Positions 17,996-27,610 of a stretch of 64,000 bases of DNA are shown piece by piece. The position numbers and the translations under genes are program-made. The notes under the pieces are model-generated. The model saw only the letters and a program-made list of their open reading frames with translations, had not been told where the DNA came from and ran no database searches. Source of the DNA: Pseudomonas capeferrum (GTDB lineage Bacteria; Pseudomonadota; Gammaproteobacteria; Pseudomonadales; Pseudomonadaceae). Every line of letters begins with the position of its first letter. Position 1 is the stretch's first letter. The stretch is from NCBI RefSeq assembly GCF_000731675.1, contig NZ_JMIT01000004.1, forward strand, positions 124,001 through 188,000, written 5' to 3'.

Positions 17996-19291
17996 ATGCT
18001 GTCATCGCAGCCGCAGGCGTTCGCGCCTACCCGTTCCTTTGCCGCACGCCCCTCCGCCATCGCCATCGCCAGCGCCGTTGCCCTTGCCGGTGTCGCACCG
18101 CTGAGCCAGGCGGCCTTCTTCGAAGACAGCACGGCGACCTTCGAAACCCGCAACATGTACTTCAACCGCGACTTTCGCGACGGCACCAGCGCGCAGCAAT
18201 CCAAGCGCGACGAATGGGCCCAGGGCTTCATCCTCAACTTCGAGTCCGGCTACACCGATGGCACCGTGGGCTTTGGCCTGGATGCGCTGGGCATGCTCGG
18301 CATCAAGCTCGACTCCAGCCCCGACCGCACCGACACCGGCCTGCTGCCGACCCATGACGACGGCAAGGCTGCCGACGAGTACTCCAAGCTCGGCCTGACC
18401 GGCAAGATCAAGGTGTCCAAGACCGAACTGAAAGTCGGCACGCTGATCCCGGAACTGCCAACCCTGCAGCCCAACGACGGGCGCATTCTGCCGCAAACCT
18501 TCGAAGGCGGCCTGCTCACCTCGAAAGAAATCAGCCACCTGACCTTCACCGGTGGGCGCCTGGAAAAGGCCAAGGACCGCAACGACACCAACTGGGAAGA
18601 CCTGGCGCTCAACAACAAGAACGGCCGCTTCGGTGGCACCTTCTCGGCCGACAACCTGGACCTTGCAGGCCTGGATTACCAGTTCACCGATCGCATTACT
18701 GGTAGCTACCACTTCGCCCAGCTCGACGACATCTACCGCCAGCACTTCCTGGGCATGGTCGCCACCCAGCCGTGGGGCCCAGGTACCTTCGGCGCCGACC
18801 TGCGCCTGGCGGTGAGTGATGACCAAGGCCAGGCCAAGGCCGGCAATATCGACAACACCACCGTCAACGGCATGCTCAGCTACGCCCTGGGCGGGCACAA
18901 GGTCAGCGCCGCCTACCAGCACCTGTCCGGTGACAGCGCCTTCCCCTACATCGACGGCGCCGACCCGTACCTGGTCAACTTCGTGCAGATCAACGATTTC
19001 GCCGGGGCCGACGAGCATTCCTGGCAGATGCGCTACGACTACAACTTCGCCGCCCTGGGCATCCCCGGCCTGACCTTCATGACCCGTTACATCAGCGGCG
19101 ACAACGTCAGCCGCGCCGATGGCAGCGAGGGCAAGGAGTGGGAGCGCAACACCGAGTTCAAGTACGTGGTACAAAGCGGCCCGTTGAAAAACGTCGCCGT
19201 GCGCTTGCGCAATGCCACCTTCCGCTCGAATTTTGCTCGCGACGCCGACGAAGTGCGGCTGCTGGTGAGCTACAGCGTGGCCCTGTGGTAA
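17996..19291 (+). CDS. OprD-family outer-membrane porin (OpdH-like, tricarboxylate uptake)
   Basis: Outer-membrane 18-stranded channel of the OprD family. Start at 17996 (431 aa) after CGGAG; the signal peptide ends near PLSQA|AFFEDS. Family marks are the N-terminal AFFEDSTATFETRNMYFNRD, EWAQGFILNFESGYT and the terminal aromatic-rich strand SVALW. Its position in front of tctCBA matches P. aeruginosa OpdH, which admits cis-aconitate and other tricarboxylates, so it is probably the specific outer-membrane entry. Substrate specificity is inferred only from context. Confidence 0.88.
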   Translation: MLSSQPQAFAPTRSFAARPSAIAIASAVALAGVAPLSQAAFFEDSTATFETRNMYFNRDFRDGTSAQQSKRDEWAQGFILNFESGYTDGTVGFGLDALGMLGIKLDSSPDRTDTGLLPTHDDGKAADEYSKLGLTGKIKVSKTELKVGTLIPELPTLQPNDGRILPQTFEGGLLTSKEISHLTFTGGRLEKAKDRNDTNWEDLALNNKNGRFGGTFSADNLDLAGLDYQFTDRITGSYHFAQLDDIYRQHFLGMVATQPWGPGTFGADLRLAVSDDQGQAKAGNIDNTTVNGMLSYALGGHKVSAAYQHLSGDSAFPYIDGADPYLVNFVQINDFAGADEHSWQMRYDYNFAALGIPGLTFMTRYISGDNVSRADGSEGKEWERNTEFKYVVQSGPLKNVAVRLRNATFRSNFARDADEVRLLVSYSVALW

Positions 19292-19323
19292 CCCAATAAC
19301 AACAACGCTCACGGAGATTGACG

Positions 19324-20304
19324 ATGACCTTTTCACTGCGCCGCCTCGTCCTCGCTACCGGCTGCCTGCTGCTGGCCGGCAATGCCCTCGCCGCCGAACC
19401 GAAACGCCCCGAATGCATCGCCCCCGCCTCGCCGGGTGGTGGCTTCGACCTGACCTGCAAGCTGGTGCAAAGCGCGCTGGTGCAGGAGAAAATCCTCAGC
19501 AAGCCCATGCGCGTCACCTACATGCCCGGCGGTGTCGGGGCTGTGGCCTACAACGCCGTGGTGGCCCAGCGCCCAGGTGATGCCGGCACCCTGGTGGCCT
19601 GGTCGAGCGGCTCGCTGTTGAACCTGGCCCAGGGCAAGTTCGGCCGCTTCGACGAGAGCGCGGTGAAATGGCTGGCAGCGGTCGGCACCAGCTACGGGGC
19701 CATCGCCGTGAAAAGCGATTCGCCCTACAAGACCCTCGACGACCTGGTCGCCGCGCTGAAAAAAGACCCGGGCAAGGTGGTGATCGGCTCTGGCGGCACC
19801 GTCGGCAGCCAGGACTGGATGCAGACCGCACTGATCGCCAAGGCCGCCGGTATCAACCCGCGTGACCTGCGCTACGTGGCCCTGGAAGGCGGCGGCGAAA
19901 TTGCCACCGCGCTGCTGGGCGGGCATATCCAGGTGGGCTCCACCGACATCTCCGACTCCATGCCGCACATCCAGAGCGGCAACATGCGCATCCTCGCGGT
20001 GTTCTCCGAGAACCGCCTGGACGAGCCGGAGATGAAAGACATCCCCACCGCCAAGGAGCAGGGCTACGACATCGTCTGGCCGGTAGTACGCGGCTTCTAC
20101 CTCGGGCCGAAGGTGAGCGACGAAGATTACGCCTGGTGGAAAGCCTCGTTCGACAAGATGCTGGCCTCCGAAGACTTCGCCACGTTGCGTGACCAGCGCG
20201 AGCTGTTCCCGTTCGCCATGACCGGTGAAGAGCTGGACGGCTATGTGAAGAAGCAGGTGGCTGACTACAAGGCACTGGCCAAGGAATTCGGCCTGATCCA
20301 GTAA
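19324..20304 (+). CDS. tctC: tripartite tricarboxylate transporter substrate-binding protein TctC
   Basis: Periplasmic solute receptor of the TTT family that hands tricarboxylates to TctAB. The 326-aa protein begins at the ATG at 19324 after GGAG, with a signal peptide ending at NALA|AEP. The family marks ECIAPASPGGGFDLTCK and VIGSGGTVGSQDWMQ are present. It is 32 bp after the porin gene and followed by a REP hairpin before tctB, which may set the receptor in excess over the membrane subunits. Confidence 0.93.
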   Translation: MTFSLRRLVLATGCLLLAGNALAAEPKRPECIAPASPGGGFDLTCKLVQSALVQEKILSKPMRVTYMPGGVGAVAYNAVVAQRPGDAGTLVAWSSGSLLNLAQGKFGRFDESAVKWLAAVGTSYGAIAVKSDSPYKTLDDLVAALKKDPGKVVIGSGGTVGSQDWMQTALIAKAAGINPRDLRYVALEGGGEIATALLGGHIQVGSTDISDSMPHIQSGNMRILAVFSENRLDEPEMKDIPTAKEQGYDIVWPVVRGFYLGPKVSDEDYAWWKASFDKMLASEDFATLRDQRELFPFAMTGEELDGYVKKQVADYKALAKEFGLIQ

Positions 20305-20329
20305 GGCCTAACGACCTGTCACCGCCCTT

Positions 20330-20414
20330 GTGGGAGCGGGCTTGCCCCGCGAAGCCAGCACCGCGATGCATGGCACCGGCTTTGCCGGTGTTCGCGGGGC
20401 AAGCCCGATCCCAC
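20330..20414. repeat. REP-type inverted repeat between tctC and tctB
   Basis: Arms of 24 nt (20330-20353 and 20391-20414; one mismatch) of the GTGGGAGCGGGCTTGCCCCG type enclose a second small stem CACCGGC/GCCGGTG. Located inside an operon directly after the binding-protein gene, it may stabilise the upstream message (inference). Confidence 0.75.
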
Positions 20415-20453
20415 GAGGGCCGCGCTGTTCACAATAAAAACGAGGATTCCCCG

Positions 20454-20912
20454 ATGATCCTGCAACGTCTCTTCGCCCTGGCCTTGCTGGCCGTCTGCGC
20501 CGCCCTGGCCGTGATGGCCTGGCCGTACCAGGCTGCGTTTTCCTACGAGCCGGTTGGCCCGCGCGCCTACCCGCTGTTGATGCTCGGCCTGATGGGCCTG
20601 GGCCTGCTGTACCTGGTGATCCGCCCCACGCCGATCGTGCGCAAGGACGACGAACCCGAACTGGACCGCGAAACCCTGATCAAGATCGCCGCCTGTGTCG
20701 GCCTGCTGGTCGTCTTCGCTGCCACCTTCGAAGCCCTGGGCTTCATCCTCAGCGCGATCCTGGTCGGCCTGCCGATGGCCCGGCTGTACGGCGGGCGCTG
20801 GTTGCACAGCGCCATCGTAGTGGTCGGCATGAGCCTGTTCCTCTACTGGCTGTTCGACCGCGTCATGGACGTGCCCCTGCCCCTTGGCCTGCTGAGCGTA
20901 CTGGAGAACTGA
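20454..20912 (+). CDS. tctB: tripartite tricarboxylate transporter small membrane subunit TctB
   Basis: Small integral membrane subunit of the TctABC system. The 152-aa protein has four hydrophobic segments (about 5-24, 36-54, 79-108 paired, 121-145) and the PVGPRAYP-type loop (YEPVGPRAYPLLM) typical of TctB. The ATG at 20454 follows ACGAGG; a longer open frame upstream runs through the REP repeat and is not coding. It lies 3 bp before tctA. Confidence 0.9.
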   Translation: MILQRLFALALLAVCAALAVMAWPYQAAFSYEPVGPRAYPLLMLGLMGLGLLYLVIRPTPIVRKDDEPELDRETLIKIAACVGLLVVFAATFEALGFILSAILVGLPMARLYGGRWLHSAIVVVGMSLFLYWLFDRVMDVPLPLGLLSVLEN

Positions 20913-20915
20913 CAC

Positions 20916-22430
20916 ATGGATACCTTGAGCTATCTGGGCCAGGGCTTTGGCGTCGCCCTGAGCCCGTACAACCTGGTCACCGCCCTCTGTGGCACCCTGA
21001 TCGGCACCGTGGTCGGACTGTTGCCGGGCCTGGGCCCGATCAACGGCGTGGCGCTGCTGATCCCCATCGCTTTTGCCCTGGGCCTGCCCCCTGAGTCGGC
21101 ACTGATCCTGCTGGCCGCGGTTTACCTGGGCTGTGAATACGGCGGGCGCATCAGCTCGATCCTGCTGAACATCCCGGGCGAAGCTTCGACCGTGATGACC
21201 ACCCTCGACGGCTACCCGATGGCCCGTCAGGGCCTGGCCGGCGTGGCGCTGTCGCTGTCTGCCTGGAGTTCGTTCATCGGCGCCTTCATCGCCACCTGCG
21301 GCATGGTGCTGTTCGCCCCGCTGTTGGCGAAATGGGCCATCGCCTTCGGCCCGGCGGAGTACTTCGTGCTGATGGTGTTCGCCATCGTCGCCCTGGGCGG
21401 CATGGCCGGCGACAAGCCATTGAAAACCTTCATCGCCGCACTGATCGGCCTGTTCCTGTCGGCAGTCGGCATCGATGCCAACAGCGGCGTGTACCGCTTC
21501 ACCGGTGACAGCGTGCACCTGGCAGACGGCATCCAGTTCGTGGTGCTGGTGCTGGGGCTGTTCTCGGTCAGCGAAATCCTCCTGCTGCTGGAAAAGACCC
21601 ACCATGGCCACCAGGCAGTCAAGGCCACCGGGCGCATGCTGTTCAACTTCAAGGAAGCCGCCTCGGTGTTCGTAATCAACATCCGCTGCGGCCTGCTCGG
21701 CTTCATCATGGGCGTGCTGCCGGGCGCTGGCGCCACCCTGGCCAGTGCCGTGGCCTACATGACCGAGAAGCGTATCGCCGGCGAAAGCGGCACGTTCGGC
21801 AAGGGCGATGCCCGCGGCCTGGCCGCCCCGGAAACCGCCATCGGTGCGTCCTGCTGCGGCGCCCTGGTACCGATGCTGACCCTGGGTGTGCCAGGCTCAG
21901 GTACCACGGCAGTGATGATCGGTGCACTGACCCTGTACAACATCACCCCCGGCCCACTGCTGTTCGAGCAGCAGCCCGACATCGTCTGGGGCCTGATCGC
22001 CTCGTTGTTCATCGCCAACATCATGCTGGTGATCCTCAACATCCCGATGATCCGCATCTTCACCCGCATCCTTGCGGTACCGAACTGGGCGCTGGTGCCG
22101 GTCATCGCGATCATCACCGCGATCGGCGTGTACGCCGTGCATGCCACCACCTTCGACCTGTTCCTGATGGTCGGCATCGGCATCATGGGCTATATCCTGC
22201 GTAAGCTGGACTTCCCGCTGTCGCCGATCCTGCTCGGTTTCATCCTCGGCGGGCTGATGGAACAGAACCTGCGACGTGCGCTGTCGATCTCCAACGGTGA
22301 GCTGGGCATCCTCTGGTCGAGCCCGATCAGCCTGGGTGTCTGGGTATTGGTGGGCTGCATGCTCTGCCTGCCGCTGCTGCGTATCTGGCGCAAGCGCAGC
22401 CAGCAACGCCGGGCCATGGCTGATGCCTGA
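20916..22430 (+). CDS. tctA: tripartite tricarboxylate transporter large membrane subunit TctA
   Basis: Large permease subunit, 504 aa with about 12 hydrophobic segments, that uses the ion gradient to import substrate delivered by TctC. Signature stretches are GTVVGLLPGLGPINGVALLIP (given as two halves of the N-terminal repeat near residues 27-47), YGGRISSILLNIPGEAS and the second-repeat GVLPGAGATLAS. The start is 3 bp after tctB; its end overlaps the next gene by 8 bp. Confidence 0.94.
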   Translation: MDTLSYLGQGFGVALSPYNLVTALCGTLIGTVVGLLPGLGPINGVALLIPIAFALGLPPESALILLAAVYLGCEYGGRISSILLNIPGEASTVMTTLDGYPMARQGLAGVALSLSAWSSFIGAFIATCGMVLFAPLLAKWAIAFGPAEYFVLMVFAIVALGGMAGDKPLKTFIAALIGLFLSAVGIDANSGVYRFTGDSVHLADGIQFVVLVLGLFSVSEILLLLEKTHHGHQAVKATGRMLFNFKEAASVFVINIRCGLLGFIMGVLPGAGATLASAVAYMTEKRIAGESGTFGKGDARGLAAPETAIGASCCGALVPMLTLGVPGSGTTAVMIGALTLYNITPGPLLFEQQPDIVWGLIASLFIANIMLVILNIPMIRIFTRILAVPNWALVPVIAIITAIGVYAVHATTFDLFLMVGIGIMGYILRKLDFPLSPILLGFILGGLMEQNLRRALSISNGELGILWSSPISLGVWVLVGCMLCLPLLRIWRKRSQQRRAMADA

Positions 22431-23454
22431 TCGGTCGTTGCCGCTGTACTGGGCTACCGGGCTGGTCGGCCTTGCTGGCGGGTATCTCGCCAGCCGGGTC
22501 GGCTGGCCTTTGCCCTGGATGGTCGGCTCGTTGCTGGCGATCATCCTGGTGCGCTGCCTGACGCCCTGGCAACTTTCGGAAATCCCCCATGGCCGCAAAT
22601 GCGGGCAATGGATCATCGGCATCGGCATCGGCCTGCACTTCACCCCGGCGGTTATCGAGCAGGTGGCCAGCCACTTTGCGCTGATCTTCTTTGGCGCGCT
22701 GTTCACTACCCTGTCCAGCGTCATCAGCGTGTGGTTGCTGCGCCGCACCGGCGAGGACCGCGCGACCGCCTTCTTCGCCAGCATGCCGGGTGGGTCGGGG
22801 GAGATGGTCAACCTGGGGGCGCGCAACGGCGCAGTGCTCAGCCAGGTCGCCGCAGCGCAGAGCTTGCGGGTGCTGGCAGTGGTGCTGTGCGTGCCCGCGC
22901 TGTTCAAGTTGCTGCTGGGTGACGGGGTGGCGCTGAACCACGCGGGCAGCGTCAGCTGGGGCTGGCTGGCGTTGATCGCACCGCTGGGCATTGCCGTGGC
23001 GCTGCTCTGGCAACGCCTGCGCCAGCCCAACCCCTGGCTGTTCGGCCCCTTGCTGGTGGCGGCCACGGTAAGCCTTGCCGGCAACCTGCAGATCGCCCTG
23101 CCCGAGGGTGCCAGCCAAGTCGGCCAGTGGTTGATCGGCAGCGGGCTGGCATGTCACTTCAACCGTGCGTTCTTCCGCCGGGCACCGTCGTTCCTGGGGC
23201 GTACCCTGGTGGCCACGGCCTTGTGCATGCTGATCGCCGCCAGTGCCGCCTGGGCATTGAGCGTGATGACCGCACTGGACCTGCGCTCGTTGACGCTGGG
23301 GATGATGCCGGGCGGGATTGCCGAGATGAGCCTGACAGCCGAAACCCTGCAGTTGTCGGTGCCGCTGGTGACGGCGTTGCAGGTGATGCGCTTGCTGTTC
23401 GTGCTGTTTCTGGCAGAGCCGTTGTTCCGGCTCTGGAATGCTGGGCAAAGCTGA
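22423..23454 (+). CDS. AbrB-family integral membrane protein
   Basis: Polytopic membrane protein (343 aa, about nine hydrophobic segments) of the duplicated AbrB-type family (COG3180), wrongly called regulators or ammonia monooxygenase in some databases. The repeat signature GWPLPWMVGSLLA ... FASMPGGSGEMVNLGA, and again MMPGGIAEMSLTAE, is visible. Its ATG overlaps the tctA stop by 8 bp, so it is translationally coupled to the transporter operon and may take part in carboxylate transport. Biochemical function is not established for the family. Confidence 0.8.
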   Translation: MPDRSLPLYWATGLVGLAGGYLASRVGWPLPWMVGSLLAIILVRCLTPWQLSEIPHGRKCGQWIIGIGIGLHFTPAVIEQVASHFALIFFGALFTTLSSVISVWLLRRTGEDRATAFFASMPGGSGEMVNLGARNGAVLSQVAAAQSLRVLAVVLCVPALFKLLLGDGVALNHAGSVSWGWLALIAPLGIAVALLWQRLRQPNPWLFGPLLVAATVSLAGNLQIALPEGASQVGQWLIGSGLACHFNRAFFRRAPSFLGRTLVATALCMLIAASAAWALSVMTALDLRSLTLGMMPGGIAEMSLTAETLQLSVPLVTALQVMRLLFVLFLAEPLFRLWNAGQS

Positions 23455-23491
23455 AATACGCATCAACCCGCGAGGGAGGTGATGCGGTCTG

Positions 23492-24184
23492 TCACAGCGG
23501 CGGCAAGGCCCAGTTGATCGGTGCCAACCCGCGCTGTTCAAGGAAGCCATTGGCCCGGCTGAAATGCCCGCAGCCGAGGAACCCACGGTACGCCGACAAC
23601 GGCGACGGATGCACCGACTTGAGCACCAGGTGCTTGGTGCCGTCGATCAGCTTCTGCTTGCCCTGGGCATGCGCGCCCCACAGCAGGAACACCACGTTCG
23701 GGCACTGCTCGCTGACCACCTGTATGACGCGGTCGGTAAAGAACTCCCAGCCTTTCTTGGCATGCGAAGCCGCATTGGCACGCTCCACGGTCATGGTCGT
23801 GTTGAGCAGCAGCACGCCCTGCTCGGCCCAGCTCTGCAAATAGCCGTGGCTGGCGATCGGGATGTTCAGGTCGCGTTGCAGCTCCTTGTAGATATTAACC
23901 AGCGACGGCGGCGTGGCAATGCCGGGCTGCACCGAGAAGCACAGGCCATGGGCCTGCCCGGGGCCGTGATAAGGGTCCTGGCCGAGGATCACCACCTTGA
24001 CCTGCGGCAGCGGCGTCGAATTGAGCGCATTGAAGATCAGCGGGCCCGGTGGGTAGATTTCCTTGCCGGCCGCGTGCTCCTGACGCAGGAATTCACGCAG
24101 CTGATGCATGTAGGGCTGGTCGAATTCGTCGCGCAATGCGGCTTTCCAGCTGGGTTCGAGTTTGATGCGATCGTCGTCAGTCAT
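23492..24184 (-). CDS. ung: uracil-DNA glycosylase
   Basis: Removes uracil from DNA to start base-excision repair. Family 1 motifs are intact: the water-activating loop [14 protein letters not shown] with Asp70, and the DNA-intercalating loop [11 protein letters not shown] near the C-terminus. The 230-aa length is normal. I start it at the ATG at 24184; the frame is open far upstream, antisense to the next gene, which is not coding. The ribosome-binding site is weak. Confidence 0.96.
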   Translation of the reverse strand: MTDDDRIKLEPSWKAALRDEFDQPYMHQLREFLRQEHAAGKEIYPPGPLIFNALNSTPLPQVKVVILGQDPYHGPGQAHGLCFSVQPGIATPPSLVNIYKELQRDLNIPIASHGYLQSWAEQGVLLLNTTMTVERANAASHAKKGWEFFTDRVIQVVSEQCPNVVFLLWGAHAQGKQKLIDGTKHLVLKSVHPSPLSAYRGFLGCGHFSRANGFLEQRGLAPINWALPPL

Positions 24185-24310
24185 GGGGCCATCCGTAAAC
24201 AATGGCGCGACACTAGGTAAGCCACTCCCGCTTGTCAAACGATCCGACCGACGACCGGCATGATCGCCCAGGCAGGCCATACTTGAGCCATGACCTGCGA
24301 GAGGTAGTCC

Positions 24311-25426
24311 ATGTCCATTCATTGCGAGGTACTGACCGGTGCCGATGGCGCCGGCATCGGCATCGCCACCCTGGATGCACCCAAAGCGCTGAATGCGCTG
24401 AACCTGCGGATGATCGAAGTGCTCGGCGAACAACTGCACGCCTGGGCCCGCGACCCCGAAATCGTCTGCGTGCTGTTGCGCGGCAACGGCACCAAGGCGT
24501 TCTGCGCGGGGGGCGATGTGCGTGCGCTGGCCCAGGCCTGCCGGGCACACCCGGGCAGCGTGCCGCCGTTGGCCGCCGCCTTCTTCGCCGCAGAATACCG
24601 CCTCGATTTCGCCCTGCACACGTACCCCAAACCCTTGCTGTGCTGGGGGCATGGGCATGTGCTGGGCGGGGGCATGGGCTTGTTGCAAGGCGCCAGCGTG
24701 CGCATCGTCACCCCCAGTAGCCGCCTGGCCATGCCAGAGATCAGCATTGGTTTGTACCCCGACGTCGGCGCCAGTTGGTTCCTGGCCCGCCTGCCAGGCA
24801 AGCTCGGGTTGTTTCTGGGGCTCACCGGCGCCCCGATCAACGCCCATGATGCCCTCGACCTGGGCCTGGCCGACCGGTTCCTGGGTGAGTACCAGCAAGA
24901 GGCGTTGATCGAAGAGTTGCTGCAACTGAACTGGCAGGAACAGACCGCCCTGCAATTGAACAGCCTGCTCAAGGCCGAACAGCACCGCGCCTGCGCCGAG
25001 CTGCCCGAAGCGCAGTGGCTGCCCCGCCGCGACGAGATCAATCGGTTGCTCGACGTTGCCGACCCAGCCGCCGCGTGGCGGGCACTGGAGGGCCTGAAAT
25101 ACCATGATGACCCGCTGCTGGCCGAAGCCGGCAAACGGCTGCACGAAGGCTGCCCGCTGACGGCGCACCTGGTCTGGGAACAGATTCGCCGGGCGCGGCA
25201 CCTGTCGCTGGCGCAGGTCTTCCAGATGGAATACAGCATGAGCCTGAACTGCTGCCGACACCCGGACTTCAGCGAAGGGGTGCGCGCACGCCTGCTGGAC
25301 AAAGACAATCAGCCGCGCTGGCACTGGCCGGATGTAGCCCAGGTACCGGCGGCGGTGGTCGAGGCGCACTTTGCCAAGGTCTGGGAAGGGCGCCACCCGT
25401 TGGCGGATCTCGCTGATCAGGTATGA
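24311..25426 (+). CDS. enoyl-CoA hydratase/isomerase-family protein, 3-hydroxyisobutyryl-CoA hydrolase-like
   Basis: Crotonase-fold protein of 371 aa. The oxyanion-hole region [10 protein letters not shown] is at 64-73 and [10 protein letters not shown] at 115-124. The residues [17 protein letters not shown] (142-158) resemble the catalytic Glu/Asp pair of 3-hydroxyisobutyryl-CoA hydrolase, and the long C-terminal extension (about 120 residues) is typical of that subgroup. This would place it in valine catabolism, but no other valine genes are nearby, so the substrate is uncertain. A GAGAGG site precedes the ATG. Divergent from ung. Confidence 0.82.
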   Translation: MSIHCEVLTGADGAGIGIATLDAPKALNALNLRMIEVLGEQLHAWARDPEIVCVLLRGNGTKAFCAGGDVRALAQACRAHPGSVPPLAAAFFAAEYRLDFALHTYPKPLLCWGHGHVLGGGMGLLQGASVRIVTPSSRLAMPEISIGLYPDVGASWFLARLPGKLGLFLGLTGAPINAHDALDLGLADRFLGEYQQEALIEELLQLNWQEQTALQLNSLLKAEQHRACAELPEAQWLPRRDEINRLLDVADPAAAWRALEGLKYHDDPLLAEAGKRLHEGCPLTAHLVWEQIRRARHLSLAQVFQMEYSMSLNCCRHPDFSEGVRARLLDKDNQPRWHWPDVAQVPAAVVEAHFAKVWEGRHPLADLADQV

Positions 25427-25437
25427 CCGGGTCGTGG

Positions 25438-25458
25438 AAAGGGGCGCAAAGCGCCCCC
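25438..25458 (-). terminator. terminator between convergent genes
   Basis: A perfect 7-bp stem GGGGCGC/GCGCCCC with a 3-nt loop lies 8 bp after the lipoprotein gene stop; a short T run follows on the minus strand. Confidence 0.6.
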
Positions 25459-25465
25459 CATTGCA

Positions 25466-25906
25466 TCACCGCTGCCAGTTGCGGCCCTGCCCCCGGCCGC
25501 CCTCCGGCCTGCGGTCACGATCCCCACGCCCATTGGAGTGCCAGCGATCGTTCTGGTAACGCTGGCTGCCATCGCGATAGTCGTGACGATCGCGGTCGCG
25601 CCCATAGTCATAGCGCTGGCGATTGCCATAGTCATACCGCGGGTTACCGTGCCACTGGTTCATCCCTGGCTGGGGGTGTGGCCTGTATTGCGGCACCGGC
25701 GCCGGGCGGTAGTAGCGCGGTGCTGGCTGGTAGTAGTAGCGCGGTTGCGGCGCCACATAGTAGCGGTCGTGGCGGTAATACCCCGGCGACACGTAGCGGT
25801 CGCTGGTGTAGTAATCGGAACGGTAGTAGCCCCCGCCACCGTAGTAAGGGGCGCAGGCGGACGTCATCAGACCCAGCAGGGCGATCAACAGAATTCGATA
25901 GGACAT
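25466..25906 (-). CDS. small Tyr/Arg-rich putative lipoprotein
   Basis: 146-aa protein of unknown function. Residues 1-18 form a lipoprotein-type signal (MSYRILLIALLGLMTSAC) with Cys18 as likely lipidation site. The mature part is low-complexity: YGGGGYYRSDYYTSDRYV repeats rich in Tyr, Arg, Pro, Asn and Asp, without a recognisable catalytic motif. An AGGAGG site precedes the ATG at 25906. Such proteins are annotated in pseudomonads as hypothetical or YXWGXW-like; membership is not certain. The composition suggests a flexible, cationic envelope protein. Confidence 0.75.
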   Translation of the reverse strand: MSYRILLIALLGLMTSACAPYYGGGGYYRSDYYTSDRYVSPGYYRHDRYYVAPQPRYYYQPAPRYYRPAPVPQYRPHPQPGMNQWHGNPRYDYGNRQRYDYGRDRDRHDYRDGSQRYQNDRWHSNGRGDRDRRPEGGRGQGRNWQR

Positions 25907-26119
25907 GGCGGCCTCCTGGACCGCTGGAGTGCCCGCACAGCGGCGCTGGCGAGCATCGATGCGTAAGGCGTTCATCGATACTGAATAAGACCGCCAGACC
26001 CGGGTGCAGTGCCATTTTTGCAATAATTTGAAACAGCTCGGATAACCCTGCAAAAACTTGCAGTCATTTGCCGGCCATCTCACTAGAATGAGCGCCTTGG
26101 CACACATCACGGGAAGATC

Positions 26120-27610
26120 ATGCCTGTACGTTCCGCTCTGTTTTCGCAGCGCTCGCTGATCATTACCCTGCTGATGTTGCTGGCCAGCGGCTTCCTCGCC
26201 ACCTCACTGCTCAGCTACTTCGCCTCGCGCAGCGCCATCCGCGATGGCATCGTCAATACCGAACTGCCACTGACCTCCGACACGGTCTATTCGGAAATCC
26301 AGAAAGACCTGATCCGCCCCGTGCTGATCGCCTCGATGATGGCCCAGGACACCTTCCTGCGGGACTGGGTGCTGTCCGGTGAGCAGGACACCCAGCGCAT
26401 CACCCGCTACCTGGGCGAGATCATGGGCAAGCAGGACACCTTCACCTCGTTTTTCGTCTCTGAACGCAGCCTCACCTACTATCAGGCCAAGGGTGTGCTC
26501 AAGCAGATCAAGCCAGGCAGCTGGCGCGATGCCTGGTACTTCCGCCTGCGCGACCTCAAGGCACCCTACGAGATCAACGTCGACCTGGACATGGCCAACC
26601 AGGACAGCCTGACGGTATTCATCAACTACCAGGTGCTGGATTACCAACAGCGCTTTATCGGCGCCGCCGGCGTAGGCCTGAGCGTGTCGTCGGTGGTCAA
26701 GCTGATCGACCAGTACCAGCGGCGCTACCAGCGCTCGGTGCTGTTCACCGACGCCAAGGGCAAGGTCCTGCTGACCGGCTCCGACGGTGGCCCGCATGGC
26801 CTGCGGGTCGGCCAGCCGCTGAGCGACAACCCCGAACTGAGCGACCTGCTGGCCCAGCAACCGATACCCGGTGAAGGCAGCCACGAATACCGCGACAGCG
26901 ACAACCACAGCCACTTCCTGAATGTGCGCCACCTTCCCGAGCTGGACTGGTACCTGCTGGTGGACAAGCGCGAGACCGGTGCTCTGGACCGCATCCGCCA
27001 CTCGCTGTACCTGAACCTGGCGATCTGCGCGATGATCACCCTGGTGGTGCTGGCGCTGGTGCATGCCATGGTCAAGCGCCACCAGGCCAGCACCGAGGCG
27101 CTGGCCACCCTCGACAGCCTTACCGGCCTGCCCAACCGGCGCAGCTTCGACCTGCTGGCCGCCCAGGCCTTGCATGAAGCCCAGCGTGACAGCGGCCCAC
27201 TGGTGGCGCTGTTGATCGACCTTGACCACTTCAAGGCCCTCAACGACACCCACGGCCACCTGGCAGGCGACGAAGTGCTGCGCCAGTTCGCCAATGTGCT
27301 GCAGGGCAGCCTGCGCCAGTCGGATATACTGTGCCGGTGGGGCGGTGAGGAGTTCATCGTGCTGCTGCGTGAAGCACAAGGCCGGCAAGCCATCGAAGTG
27401 GCGGAGAAAATCCGTCGCCGCACCGAGCAACTGACCTTCAGCTATGACGACCAACCCTTGCGCCTGACCACCAGCATCGGCCTTAGCAGCCTGCAGCCGG
27501 GTGATACCTTGCATGCCCTGCTGACCCGCGCCGACCGCGCGCTCTATCGTGCCAAGCAGGCCGGCCGCAACCGCGTCTGCAGTGAAGCCCCCGGACCCAG
27601 CCATGAATGA
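26120..27610 (+). CDS. membrane diguanylate cyclase with dCACHE sensor and GGDEF domain
   Basis: Makes cyclic di-GMP from two GTP. Two transmembrane helices (about 11-33 and 296-317) enclose a roughly 260-residue periplasmic double-CACHE sensor. The GGDEF domain (about 328-490) has the active site GGEEF at 408-412 and an intact inhibitory I-site R399-x-x-D402 five residues upstream, so product feedback is expected. A GGAAGATC sequence precedes the ATG. The gene end overlaps the next small gene by 8 bp. The ligand of the sensor is unknown. Confidence 0.92.
   Translation: MPVRSALFSQRSLIITLLMLLASGFLATSLLSYFASRSAIRDGIVNTELPLTSDTVYSEIQKDLIRPVLIASMMAQDTFLRDWVLSGEQDTQRITRYLGEIMGKQDTFTSFFVSERSLTYYQAKGVLKQIKPGSWRDAWYFRLRDLKAPYEINVDLDMANQDSLTVFINYQVLDYQQRFIGAAGVGLSVSSVVKLIDQYQRRYQRSVLFTDAKGKVLLTGSDGGPHGLRVGQPLSDNPELSDLLAQQPIPGEGSHEYRDSDNHSHFLNVRHLPELDWYLLVDKRETGALDRIRHSLYLNLAICAMITLVVLALVHAMVKRHQASTEALATLDSLTGLPNRRSFDLLAAQALHEAQRDSGPLVALLIDLDHFKALNDTHGHLAGDEVLRQFANVLQGSLRQSDILCRWGGEEFIVLLREAQGRQAIEVAEKIRRRTEQLTFSYDDQPLRLTTSIGLSSLQPGDTLHALLTRADRALYRAKQAGRNRVCSEAPGPSHE

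Noticed and set aside
20328-20453. N-terminal extension of TctB
   Set aside because: The extra codons translate a REP inverted repeat; the ATG at 20454 has a ribosome-binding site and gives the normal family start.
23492-25396. 634-codon frame in which ung appears as the C-terminal part
   Set aside because: The upstream part is antisense to the crotonase-family gene; Ung is complete from the ATG at 24184.
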